Shown here: positions 19,557-27,324 of the stretch, one piece after another
Layout of the letters: each line of letters starts with the position of its first letter
Numbering within the stretch: position 1 is the first letter of the stretch
Origin: Streptomyces carpinensis
Lineage (GTDB): Bacteria > Actinomycetota > Actinomycetes > Streptomycetales > Streptomycetaceae
Assembly (NCBI RefSeq): GCF_002154505.1
Contig: NZ_MUBM01000144.1
Span: forward strand, 1 to 38,081
Length of the DNA: 38,081 nt
Direction: 5' to 3'
Made by a program: the position numbers and the translations under genes
Notes under the pieces: model-generated
The model's input: the letters and a program-made list of their open reading frames with translations, nothing else
Told to the model about the DNA's origin: nothing
Database searches by the model: none

Positions 19557-19931
19557 TCACGCGGCGACCACGTCCACCGCTTCGGCGGGTGCCTTGATGG
19601 TCACCCGTTCCGGTGGCACACCGGTCACCGACACGGAACCCAGCATCGGGCGAACCGGCGTGGGCACGGGCTCGGTGGCCGCAGCAGACTGGGCCAGCTC
19701 GGCGAGGGCGAGCTCGTCGCTCACTTCCCGCATGAGCTCGGACATCCGTACGTCCAGCGCGTCGCAGATGGCGGAGAGCAGCTCGGAGGAAGCCTCCTTC
19801 TGCCCCCGCTCCACCTCGGAGAGATAGCCGAGCGAGACTCGGGCGGACGAGGAGACTTCGCGCAGAGTACGGCCCTGGCGTTGGCGCTGCCGACGCAGCA
19901 CGTCACCCAGCAGGCGACGGAGCAGAATCAT
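19557..19931 (-). CDS. clgR: ClgR, XRE-type activator of clp protease genes
   Basis: DNA-binding activator of clpP/clpC and lon in actinobacteria. The 124-residue protein has the characteristic helix-turn-helix GRTLREVSSSARVSLGYLSEVERGQKEASSELLSAICDALDV (split here: residues 20-40 and 41-62), nearly the same as mycobacterial ClgR. The C-terminus ends VVAA; in Streptomyces the final Ala-Ala of ClgR is a known Clp degradation signal, giving feedback on its own level. The start is ATG 19931 with GGAGGG about 9 nt upstream; a longer frame to 19964 would include the ribosome site. The gene lies 109 nt after cinA in the same direction, so it may be transcribed with cinA and also have its own promoter. 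Confidence 0.92.
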   Translation of the reverse strand: MILLRRLLGDVLRRQRQRQGRTLREVSSSARVSLGYLSEVERGQKEASSELLSAICDALDVRMSELMREVSDELALAELAQSAAATEPVPTPVRPMLGSVSVTGVPPERVTIKAPAEAVDVVAA

Positions 19932-20040
19932 CGGTGGCTCCCTCCTCGGACCGCGTAGCCGCATCCTTCACGCCCCACCGTACCGCCTCGCGCCGCGGCC
20001 GTGCGGGGAGCGATGTCGTGTTCACTCAGGGCTGCAAACA

Positions 20041-20586
20041 TCAAAACCCCCCGTTCCGTTCCGTATCCTGTGCCCGCTCATTCCCGGTCTGTTCGCCCGC
20101 AATCTGCTCCAGAAGCAGTGTGAGCACACTCCGTACAGTCTCCATACGAATTTCCGCCCGGCCGCCGTTCAACCGCAGCGCCGCCGTTTTCCCGTCACGG
20201 ACCGCTCCGTTTTCCGTTCCGAAGGGCCCGTCCACGGCCACGAAGACCGTGCCGACAGGTTGTCCGTCCTGGGGGTCGGGGCCGGCGACCCCGGTGGTCG
20301 CGATGCCCCAGTCGGCTCCCAGGGCCTTCCGCACGCCGACCGCCATCTGCGCCGCGACCTGCGGATCCACCGCACCGCGCTGCGCCAGCAGAGTGGCGTC
20401 GACACCCAGTAGCTCGTGTTTGAGCTCAGTGGCGTACGCGGTGACCGAACCCCGGAAGACCTTGGAGGCCCCCGGGACGGAGGTGATCTCCGCCGCGACC
20501 AGTCCACCGGTCAGCGACTCGGCGACGGCGATCGTCTCGCCCCTCACCGTGAGCAGTCCCACGACTTCGGCGGCCGGCGAACTCAC
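20041..20586 (-). CDS. cinA: CinA C-terminal domain protein (nicotinamide-nucleotide amidohydrolase, PncC type)
   Basis: Deamidates NMN to nicotinate mononucleotide for NAD recycling, judged from the CinA/PncC family. The 181-residue protein is the C-terminal domain only, without the MoaB-like N-terminal domain of full CinA. Motifs: TIAVAESLTGGLVAAEITSVPGASKVFRGS near 18-47 with the catalytic-type Ser-Thr-Gly run, and WGIATTGVAGPDPQDGQPVGTVFVAV near 98-123. It starts at GTG 20586, overlapping the pgsA stop (GTGA) with GGAGGGG upstream. It is part of a rimO-pgsA-cinA operon. The role of CinA near RecA in competence in other bacteria is not implied here. Confidence 0.92.
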   Translation of the reverse strand: MSSPAAEVVGLLTVRGETIAVAESLTGGLVAAEITSVPGASKVFRGSVTAYATELKHELLGVDATLLAQRGAVDPQVAAQMAVGVRKALGADWGIATTGVAGPDPQDGQPVGTVFVAVDGPFGTENGAVRDGKTAALRLNGGRAEIRMETVRSVLTLLLEQIAGEQTGNERAQDTERNGGF

Positions 20587-21401
20587 CCTTCCGACCCCTC
20601 CAACACTGCCCGGCGCTCGGCGATTCCCCGCCTGCGCAGCACAATGGCCTGTCTCACATAGTCCAGTCCGGTCACGACGGTCAGCACGACGGCCACGGCC
20701 ATGACCCAGAACCTCAGGGTGGCCAGCCAGCCCGTCAGCGCCAGCACGTACATCCCGACGGCGACGCCCTGCGTGAGCGTCTTCAGCTTGCCGCCGCGGC
20801 TCGCGGGGATGACGCCGTAGCGGATGACGAGGAAACGCAACAGGGTGATCCCGAGTTCCCGGCCGAGGATCACACCGGTCACCCACCAGGGCAGGTCGCC
20901 GAGCCCGGAGAGACAGATCAGCGCCGCCCCCATGATCGCCTTGTCGGCGATGGGGTCGGCGATCTTCCCGAAATCGGTGACCAGGTTGTAGGTCCGTGCC
21001 AGGTGCCCGTCGAACAGGTCGGTGATCATGGCGACGGCGAAGGCCGCCCAGGCGAACGAGCGCCACGCGGGGTCGTACCCGCCGTCGGCCAGCATCAGCA
21101 TCACGAAGCCGGGCACCAGGAGCAGCCGGAGCATGGTCAGCAGATTGGCGACGTTCCACACGCTGGCCTGGTTGACGGCGGCGGCCGTGATCTTCCCGCC
21201 GCGCGCGGGCTTGCCGTCTTCCTGTTCCTCCGCCGAGCGATCGGCAGCGCGGTCGGCACGATCCGCTTTGCCGGACTCGACGGCAGAGGGACGAGCGGCG
21301 CCCGAAGCCCCGTCCGCGCCGCCTCGGCGCGAGGCCGCCCCCCTGGCCGCCCCCTGCGCGCCGGAGGAGCCGCCCGCCGCGGATGCCGGGACTCCGGTCA
21401 T
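20583..21401 (-). CDS. pgsA: CDP-diacylglycerol--glycerol-3-phosphate phosphatidyltransferase family protein
   Basis: Membrane enzyme of the CDP-alcohol phosphotransferase family, expected to make phosphatidylglycerol phosphate. The 272-residue protein shows the complete signature D128-x2-D131-G-x2-A-R-x8-G145-x3-D149-x3-D153 (split as DLFDGHLAR and GKIADPIAD) that binds the metal ions, and about five hydrophobic segments. The first about 75 residues are a charged, Ala/Gly/Arg-rich disordered extension absent from typical PgsA. It starts at ATG 21401, overlapping the rimO stop (ATGA), and overlaps cinA at its own stop. Another CDP-alcohol acceptor is possible; in mycobacteria the gene at this position is called pgsA3. 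Confidence 0.9.
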   Translation of the reverse strand: MTGVPASAAGGSSGAQGAARGAASRRGGADGASGAARPSAVESGKADRADRAADRSAEEQEDGKPARGGKITAAAVNQASVWNVANLLTMLRLLLVPGFVMLMLADGGYDPAWRSFAWAAFAVAMITDLFDGHLARTYNLVTDFGKIADPIADKAIMGAALICLSGLGDLPWWVTGVILGRELGITLLRFLVIRYGVIPASRGGKLKTLTQGVAVGMYVLALTGWLATLRFWVMAVAVVLTVVTGLDYVRQAIVLRRRGIAERRAVLEGSEG

Positions 21402-22870
21402 CTGCCCGCCTCCTCACTGGACGTGAACGCGCCCGCCAGCGGCTCGGCCACCAGGTCGACACCCTCCGTGCCGACCACCTTCGCCTCGACCATACGGCCG
21501 ACGCTCAGGCCCTCGCCGCTGGTGAGCAGCACCTGGCCGTCCGTCTCCGGCGCCTGGTGCGCCGCCCGCCCGTACACCCCCTCCTCGGGGTCCACGGACT
21601 CCACGAGTACCCGCACCGTCTCACCGACGCGCTCCTCGGCCCGCTGCGAGACGAGCTCCTCGGCCAGCCGGGAGACACGTGCCAGTCGATCGGCGACGAC
21701 GTCCTCGTCCAGCTTGTCGTCGTAGGTCGCCGCCTCGGTGCCCTCCTCGTCGGAATAGCCGAAGACGCCGATGGCGTCCAGCCTCGCGCCGTTCAGGAAG
21801 CGCTCCAGTTCGGCCAGGTCGGCCTCGGACTCGCCGGGGAAGCCGACGATGAAGTTGGAGCGCGCGCCGGCCTCGGGCGCCTTGGAGCGGATGGTGTCGA
21901 GCAGTTCGAGGAAGCGGTCCGTGTCGCCGAAGCGGCGCATGGCGCGCAGCACACCGGGCGCGGAGTGCTGGAAGGACAGGTCGAAGTAGGGGACGACCTT
22001 GGGGGTGGAGGTCAGGACGTCGATGAGCCCGGGGCGCATCTCGGCCGGCTGGAGGTAGCTCACCCGCACGCGCTCGATGCCGTCGACCTCGGCCAGCTCG
22101 GGCAGCAGGGACTCCAGCAGGCGGATGTCGCCGAGGTCCTTGCCGTAGGAGGTGTTGTTCTCGGAGACCAGCATGATCTCCTTGACGCCCTGTTCGGCGA
22201 GCCACCGCGTCTCGTTCAGCACGTCGCTCGGGCGGCGGGAGATGAAGGAGCCGCGGAAGGACGGGATGGCGCAGAACGAGCAGCGCCGGTCGCAGCCCGA
22301 GGCGAGCTTGACCGAGGCGACCGGGGACCCGTCCAGGCGGCGGCGCAGGGGTGCGCGCGGGCCGGAGGCCGGAGCGAGACCTTCCGGAAGATCCGCGGGA
22401 GCGTGCCCCGGCAGCGCGACCGAGGCACCGGCCTCCTGCCGCTCCGCCGGGCTGATCGGCAGCAGCTTGCGGCGGTCGCGCGGGGTGTGCGAGGCGTGGA
22501 TGCCACCGTTCAGGATGGTCTGCAGGCGGTCGGAGATGTTCACGTAGTCGTCGAAGCCGAGCACGCCGTCGGCCTCGGGGAGGGCCTCGGCCAGTTCCTT
22601 GCCGTACCGCTCGGCCATGCAGCCGACCGCGACGACGGCCTGGGTTCTGCCGTGGTCCTTGAGGTCGTTGGCCTCCAGGAGGGCGTCGACGGAGTCCTTC
22701 TTGGCGGCCTCCACGAAGCCACAGGTGTTGACCACGGCGACGTCCGCGTCCGCGGCGTCCTCCACGAGCTGCCAGCCGTCCGCCTCCAAACGGCCTGCGA
22801 GCTCCTCCGAGTCCACCTCGTTACGGGCGCAGCCGAGAGTGACGAGTGCGACGGTACGGCGTTCAGGCAT
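21398..22870 (-). CDS. rimO: Ribosomal protein S12 methylthiotransferase RimO
   Basis: Radical-SAM enzyme that adds a methylthio group to an aspartate of ribosomal protein S12. In 490 residues it has the N-terminal UPF0004 domain with cluster cysteines C14, C50 and C84, the radical-SAM C193-x3-C197-x2-C200 (CDRRCSFC), and a C-terminal TRAM domain (from about 415). About 50 Pro/Ala-rich residues (135-185) between the first two domains form a longer linker than in E. coli RimO. The start is ATG 22870 without a Shine-Dalgarno; a TAGTCT -10 ends 7 nt upstream, indicating a leaderless transcript. First gene of the rimO-pgsA-cinA operon, behind strong hairpins. Confidence 0.94.
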   Translation of the reverse strand: MPERRTVALVTLGCARNEVDSEELAGRLEADGWQLVEDAADADVAVVNTCGFVEAAKKDSVDALLEANDLKDHGRTQAVVAVGCMAERYGKELAEALPEADGVLGFDDYVNISDRLQTILNGGIHASHTPRDRRKLLPISPAERQEAGASVALPGHAPADLPEGLAPASGPRAPLRRRLDGSPVASVKLASGCDRRCSFCAIPSFRGSFISRRPSDVLNETRWLAEQGVKEIMLVSENNTSYGKDLGDIRLLESLLPELAEVDGIERVRVSYLQPAEMRPGLIDVLTSTPKVVPYFDLSFQHSAPGVLRAMRRFGDTDRFLELLDTIRSKAPEAGARSNFIVGFPGESEADLAELERFLNGARLDAIGVFGYSDEEGTEAATYDDKLDEDVVADRLARVSRLAEELVSQRAEERVGETVRVLVESVDPEEGVYGRAAHQAPETDGQVLLTSGEGLSVGRMVEAKVVGTEGVDLVAEPLAGAFTSSEEAGR

Positions 22871-22877
22871 GGGCTCA

Positions 22878-22883
22878 AGACTA
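22878..22883 (-). promoter_or_regulatory. -10 element of the leaderless rimO promoter
   Basis: TAGTCT on the minus strand ends exactly 7 nt before the rimO ATG. A -35 is not obvious. The upstream hairpins would insulate this promoter from read-through. Confidence 0.5.
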
Positions 22884-22904
22884 CTTCGTCCCACCGACAC
22901 CCCA

Positions 22905-22976
22905 CGTCGAAGGGGTTGGCCGATCCTGGCCAACCCCTTCGACGCGTGCCTGCTCCGGCCCCCGTGAAGGGGCCGG
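22905..22976 (-). terminator. Tandem hairpins between the RodZ-like gene and rimO
   Basis: Two stem-loops in a row. 22905-22921 pairs perfectly with 22928-22944 (17 bp, 6-nt loop; core AAGGGGTTGGCC). CCGGCCCC (22955-22962) pairs with GGGGCCGG (22969-22976) around a 6-nt loop. They follow the RodZ-like stop by 9 nt and should terminate it; no T-run. Confidence 0.8.
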
Positions 22977-22984
22977 CCGGAGGG

Positions 22985-23833
22985 CTAACCGACCTGCGGG
23001 TCGCCCTTGGTGTACGTGAGGCGTTCCACGGCGCCCGGCTGGAACTGGTCCTCGATCTTCTTGCCGTTGACGTAGAGCTGGATGGCGCCGGCGTCACCGA
23101 GGATGAGGTTGATCTTGGTGCTGTCCTGGAAGGTCTTGGACTCGCCCTTGTTGAGGAGCCCGTCGAAGAGCATGCGGCCGTTGTGGTCCTTGGCGGAGAT
23201 CCAGCTGCGCCCGTTCGGGGCGCTGACCTGGACGGTCACCTTGTCCTGGGGCGCGGCCGCGATGGCGCTGTCGGACGGGGCCGGCTTCTGGTCGGCGGGC
23301 TTGCCGCCCGTCGGCTTGGGCGAGGAGGGCTTGCCGGTGCCGGGCGTGGAGCCCTCGGCGACGTGCGACTTGGCGTTGGTGTCGCCACCGCCGCTGCCGC
23401 CCTTGACGGCGGTGAAGCCGACGAAACCGACGACGACCACGATCGCGGCGACCATGGCCGCGGTCCAGTTGGGCCCGCGCCGCTCCGGGCGGATACGTTC
23501 CGCCCCGAACAGCGGGGCGGCCGGGGTGGGGGCGGGGCGGCCGCCGTGCTCGGCGTCGTACTGCGCGAGCAGCGGGGCCGGATCGATGTGCACGGCACGG
23601 GCCAGGGTCCGGATGTGCCCGCGGGCGTAGACGTCCCCGCCGCAGGGGGCGAAGTCGTCGGCCTCGATGGCGTGCACGATGGCGATACGGACCCGGGTGG
23701 CGGCGCTGACCTCGTCGACGGTCAGCCCGGCGGCGAGCCGCGCGTCCTTCAGGACACGGCCGATGGAGGGGCGGGCTTCCTCGGAAACGTCTTCGAACGG
23801 ACGCTCGTCTTCAGGGGAGTTGCCGATGGACAC
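22985..23833 (-). CDS. RodZ-like membrane protein with cytoplasmic HTH and DUF4115
   Basis: A 282-residue single-pass protein: an N-terminal helix-turn-helix (about 23-95; IGRVLKDARLAAGLTVDEVSAATRVRIAIVHAIE), a membrane segment MVAAIVVVVGFVGFTAV (about 126-142), a Gly/Lys/Pro/Ser-rich linker, and a C-terminal DUF4115 beta domain (about 195-275; SWISAKDHNGRMLFDGLLNKGES). This is the RodZ layout, linking cytoskeleton and cell envelope in other bacteria; here a cell-shape or sporulation role is inference. It starts at GTG 23833 with AAAGG upstream. It lies between ftsK and rimO and is closed off by tandem hairpins. Confidence 0.88.
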   Translation of the reverse strand: MSIGNSPEDERPFEDVSEEARPSIGRVLKDARLAAGLTVDEVSAATRVRIAIVHAIEADDFAPCGGDVYARGHIRTLARAVHIDPAPLLAQYDAEHGGRPAPTPAAPLFGAERIRPERRGPNWTAAMVAAIVVVVGFVGFTAVKGGSGGGDTNAKSHVAEGSTPGTGKPSSPKPTGGKPADQKPAPSDSAIAAAPQDKVTVQVSAPNGRSWISAKDHNGRMLFDGLLNKGESKTFQDSTKINLILGDAGAIQLYVNGKKIEDQFQPGAVERLTYTKGDPQVG

Positions 23834-23875
23834 GGGGGCGCCTTTCGAGCGTGTAGCCGCCTGTGCTGGACGTTC

Positions 23876-23881
23876 AGTCTA
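23876..23881 (-). promoter_or_regulatory. -10 element before the RodZ-like gene
   Basis: TAGACT on the minus strand, a strong match to the housekeeping sigma -10, 42 nt upstream of the GTG start. The -35 at the expected distance (CGCTCC) is poor. Confidence 0.4.
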
Positions 23882-24048
23882 GGGGGGTGCCAAAGGATGG
23901 AGCGACCCGGCGGTAGCACTTTGTACGCCATCGGGATGGCCGGACAATCCGATGGTGGGACAGGTGTGGCGCCCATGGCGGGACCCGCACCGGTCCTCTC
24001 GCTCAACTTGACGTACGCCCAGGGGAAACGGTTGCTCACCACTGTCTA

Positions 24049-24076
24049 ACGGGTGGATCACGGTGGACCCACCCGT
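24049..24076 (-). terminator. Stem-loop after ftsK
   Basis: ACGGGTGG (24049-24056) pairs with CCACCCGT (24069-24076) around a 12-nt loop, 42 nt after the ftsK stop. The 285-nt gap 23834-24118 otherwise holds only the promoter of the RodZ-like gene. Confidence 0.45.
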
Positions 24077-24118
24077 CACCCCGGAGGGCAACCGCCCCGG
24101 GCAGACGACCCCCTGCTG

Positions 24119-26947
24119 CTACCCCTCGGACTCGCCTCGAATCACGGCCAGGATCCCGTCCAGGTCGTCGGGCTTCACGAGTACGTCCCGCGCCTTGGAC
24201 CCCTCGCTGGGGCCGACGATGTTCCGGGACTCCATGAGGTCCATCAGCCGCCCGGCCTTGGCGAAGCCGACGCGCAGCTTGCGCTGGAGCATGGACGTCG
24301 ACCCGAACTGCGTGGAGACGACCAGCTCGGCCGCCTGGCACAGCAGGTCGAGGTCGTCGCCGATGTCCTCGTCGATCTCCTTCTTCTGTTTGCTGCCGAC
24401 GGTGACGTCGTCCCGGAACACCGGCGCCATCTGTTCCTTGCAGTGTCGGACGACCGCCGCGACCTCCTCCTCGGTCACGAAGGCGCCCTGCATACGGGTC
24501 GGCTTGCTCGCTCCCATCGGCAGGAACAGCCCGTCGCCCTTGCCGATCAGTTTCTCGGCACCGGGCTGGTCGAGGATGACGCGGCTGTCGGCGAGCGAGG
24601 AGGTGGCGAAGGCGAGCCGCGAGGGCACGTTCGCCTTGATCAGACCGGTGACGACGTCGACCGAGGGCCGCTGGGTGGCGAGCACCAGGTGGATGCCGGC
24701 CGCGCGCGCGAGCTGCGTGATGCGCACGATCGCGTCCTCGACGTCACGCGGCGCGACCATCATCAGGTCGGCGAGCTCGTCGACGATCACCAGCAGGTAC
24801 GGGTACGGCTGCAGCTCGCGCTCGCTGCCCTCCGGCGACTTCACCCTGCCGTTGCGGACGGCCTCGTTGAAGTCGTCGATGTGCCGGAAGCCGTAGGCCG
24901 CCAGGTCGTCGTAGCGGAGGTCCATCTCCCGTACCACCCATTGCAGCGCCTCGGCGGCCCGCTTGGGGTTGGTGATGATCGGCGTGATCAGGTGCGGGAT
25001 GCCCTCGTACGCGGTCAGCTCGACGCGCTTGGGGTCGACCAGGACCATGCGGACGTCCTCCGGGGACGCCCGCATCATGATCGAGGTGATCAGGCAGTTG
25101 ATGCAGGACGACTTGCCGGAGCCGGTGGCACCGGCGACGAGGACGTGCGGCATCTTCGCGATGTTGGCCATCACGTAGCCGCCCTCGACGTCCTTGCCGA
25201 GCGCGACGAGCATCGGGTGGTCGTCCTCGGCCGCCTCCGCCAGCCGGAGCACGTCACCGAGGTTGACCATCTCCCGGTCCGTGTTCGGGATCTCGATGCC
25301 GACCGCGGACTTGCCGGGGATCGGGCTGATGATCCGCACGTCCGGGCTCGCGACGGCGTAGGCGATGTTCTTCGTCAGCGCGGTGATCCGCTCGACCTTC
25401 ACGGCGGGACCGAGCTCGACCTCGTAACGGGTGACCGTCGGCCCGCGGGTGAAGCCGGTGACGCGGGCGTCGACCTTGAACTCGGTGAAGACGGTGGTGA
25501 GCGAGTCGACGATGGCGTCGTTGGCGGCGCTGCGCGCCTTGCCCGGGCCGCCCCGTTCCAGGAGGTCCAGCGCGGGCAGGGAGTAGGTGATGTCACCGGA
25601 CAGCTGGAGCTGCTCCGCGCGCGGCGGCAGCTCACGGTCCTCGTGGGGCGGCGGGGTCTTGGTGAGGTCGGGGACGCCCGCCGACGGCTTCTCCTGCCTC
25701 TGCGGCTTCTCCGGTCGCTCCTGCGCGGGCGTGTCCTGCGCGGGCCGGGCGGCCGGCGCGTCCGTCTCGGGTCCGGCGGGCGGACCGTCCTGCTCGGGAC
25801 GCGCGGCCGGAACCGGAGTCGGGGTCGGGGCCTCGGCCCGGTCTCCGACGGTGACGCCCTGGGTCAGGTCCGCGACGATCGGCGACGGCGGCATGCCGTG
25901 CAGGACAGCGCCGTCGAGCGCGGCGGCGGCAGCGGCCGCGACGTCCACGGCGTCCATCTGCCGTCCCATGTCGGGCTGCGGCACGGCGGAACGCCGGGGC
26001 CGGCCACGGCGCTTGGCGAGGGCCTCCTGTTCCGCGCCGTCGGGGTCGTAGGCCTGGGGCGCGGTCTGACGCCTGCGGGGGCGCGCGGGCAGCGCTTCGC
26101 GCCACTGGTCGTCGTAGCGGGCGTCGTCCTCGGTGTACTCCTCGAGTTCGCCGTCCTCCGGGTCGGGCAGGAGACCGAGCTTCACGCCCAGCAGTCGCAG
26201 CCGCTGCGGGATGGCGTTGACCGGGGTCGCGGTGACGACGAGCAGACCGAACACCGTGAGCAGCACCAGCAGCGGTACGGCGAGCACCTCGCCCATCGAG
26301 TACGTCAGCGGGGTCGCCGCGCCCCAGCCGATCAGACCGCCGGCGTCCCTTATCGCCTGCATGCCGTCGCTGCGGGCGGGCGAGCCGCAGGCGATGTGGA
26401 CCTGCCCGAGCACGCCGAGGACGAGCGCGGACAGACCGATGACGATGCGGCCGTTGGCCTCGGGCTTCTCCGGGTGCCGGATGAAGCGCACGGCGATGAT
26501 CCCGAGCAGGATCGGCACGAGCAGGTCGAGTCGGCCGAAGGCGCCGGTGACCAGGATCTCGACCAGGTCACCGACGGGCCCGCGCAGATCGGCCCAGGTA
26601 CCGGCGGCGACGATCAGGGCGACGGCGAGCAGCAGCAGCGCGACGCCGTCCTTGCGGTGGGCGGGATCGAGGTTCCTGGCGCCCCGCCCGACTCCGCGGA
26701 ACACGGCGCCGACGGCGTGTGCCAGCCCGAGCCAGAGGGCGCGCACGAGCCGGTACACGCCCCCGGTGGGGTTCGGAGCGGGCTTGGGCACGGCCTTCTT
26801 GGCCGCCGGCTTCTTGGCGGGTGCCTTCTTGGCCGGGCTGTTCTTGGCCGGCGCCTTTTTCGCAGCGGCCTTCTTCGCCGGAGCCTTTGCGGGAGCGGCC
26901 GCCTTCTTGGCGGGCTGCTTCTTGGCTGCGGAGGGACGTGAGGCCAT
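24119..26947 (-). CDS. ftsK: FtsK/SpoIIIE DNA translocase
   Basis: Septal DNA pump that clears chromosomes from closing septa, important at sporulation septation in Streptomyces. The 942-residue protein starts with about 50 residues built of AKK/APAKK repeats, then four membrane segments (about 95-265; e.g. GVALLLLAVALIVAAG and VLAVPLLVLLTVFGLLVV), a Pro/Ala-rich linker, the RecA-like motor with Walker A GATGSGKS (K612) and Walker B LLVIVDELADLMM, and the gamma winged helix (RKLRVGFAKAGRLMDLME) that reads polarity sequences. I chose ATG 26947 (MASRPSAAKKQ) although its ribosome site is weak; an in-frame GTG at 27001 would add 18 residues. Monocistronic as far as I can see. Confidence 0.95.
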   Translation of the reverse strand: MASRPSAAKKQPAKKAAAPAKAPAKKAAAKKAPAKNSPAKKAPAKKPAAKKAVPKPAPNPTGGVYRLVRALWLGLAHAVGAVFRGVGRGARNLDPAHRKDGVALLLLAVALIVAAGTWADLRGPVGDLVEILVTGAFGRLDLLVPILLGIIAVRFIRHPEKPEANGRIVIGLSALVLGVLGQVHIACGSPARSDGMQAIRDAGGLIGWGAATPLTYSMGEVLAVPLLVLLTVFGLLVVTATPVNAIPQRLRLLGVKLGLLPDPEDGELEEYTEDDARYDDQWREALPARPRRRQTAPQAYDPDGAEQEALAKRRGRPRRSAVPQPDMGRQMDAVDVAAAAAAALDGAVLHGMPPSPIVADLTQGVTVGDRAEAPTPTPVPAARPEQDGPPAGPETDAPAARPAQDTPAQERPEKPQRQEKPSAGVPDLTKTPPPHEDRELPPRAEQLQLSGDITYSLPALDLLERGGPGKARSAANDAIVDSLTTVFTEFKVDARVTGFTRGPTVTRYEVELGPAVKVERITALTKNIAYAVASPDVRIISPIPGKSAVGIEIPNTDREMVNLGDVLRLAEAAEDDHPMLVALGKDVEGGYVMANIAKMPHVLVAGATGSGKSSCINCLITSIMMRASPEDVRMVLVDPKRVELTAYEGIPHLITPIITNPKRAAEALQWVVREMDLRYDDLAAYGFRHIDDFNEAVRNGRVKSPEGSERELQPYPYLLVIVDELADLMMVAPRDVEDAIVRITQLARAAGIHLVLATQRPSVDVVTGLIKANVPSRLAFATSSLADSRVILDQPGAEKLIGKGDGLFLPMGASKPTRMQGAFVTEEEVAAVVRHCKEQMAPVFRDDVTVGSKQKKEIDEDIGDDLDLLCQAAELVVSTQFGSTSMLQRKLRVGFAKAGRLMDLMESRNIVGPSEGSKARDVLVKPDDLDGILAVIRGESEG

Positions 26948-27202
26948 GGGTGTGAGGTTACCGTCGGAGACGACAGCGGACACGTGTGCCCAGTGCTTCA
27001 CCCGTTCGTGTCGTCTGCGGGAGAGCCGAAGACTGACGCGGCCTCACCGGTGGGAAGGATTGGCGTCTTTGAGCCACACGCATCTCCGGCAAGCCACAAT
27101 TCCTGGCCCGAATCCACCACTCACAGGTTCCGCCCTGCGCGGCCTCGGCCCTGAAGCCGACCGGCGGCCTCAAGGCCGCACCCAGAACTGCGGCCCCGGC
27201 CC

Positions 27203-27300
27203 CGGACTCCGGTCCGCGCGCCCTCGGACTCCGGTCCGCGCGCCCGGGTCCGCGCCCTCGGACTCCGGCCCGATCCCCGGTCCGCGCCCTCGGCCCTCAC
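27203..27300. repeat. 22-bp tandem repeats between ftsK and osaB
   Basis: CGGACTCCGGTCCGCGCGCCC is found identically at 27203-27223 and 27225-27245 (22-bp period), followed by degenerate copies (GGTCCGCGCCCT at 27247 and 27279, CGGACTCCGG at 27259). The unit contains the palindrome GGACTCCGGTCC-like core. The surrounding 366-nt gap (26948-27313) has no convincing gene. Confidence 0.7.
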
Positions 27301-27303
27301 CGC

Positions 27304-27324
27304 CGCAGGGGCCTCACCCCTGCG
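27304..27324 (-). terminator. Stem-loop overlapping the osaB stop
   Basis: CGCAGGGG (27304-27311) pairs with CCCCTGCG (27317-27324) around a 5-nt loop that contains the osaB stop codon. A compact terminator candidate; no T-run. Confidence 0.5.

Noticed and set aside
18832..19827. Open frame of 331 residues on the plus strand
   Set aside because: Low-complexity Ser/Pro/Thr product that overlaps clgR and the clgR terminator; no domain seen.
19932..20040. ClgR self-binding site upstream of clgR
   Set aside because: Only a partial match to the GTTCGC-N-GCG type motif (GTGCGGGGAGCGATG); too weak to list.
20587..21462. Longer CinA frame extending through pgsA
   Set aside because: It is the shadow of pgsA; the CinA domain starts at the GTGA overlap at 20586.
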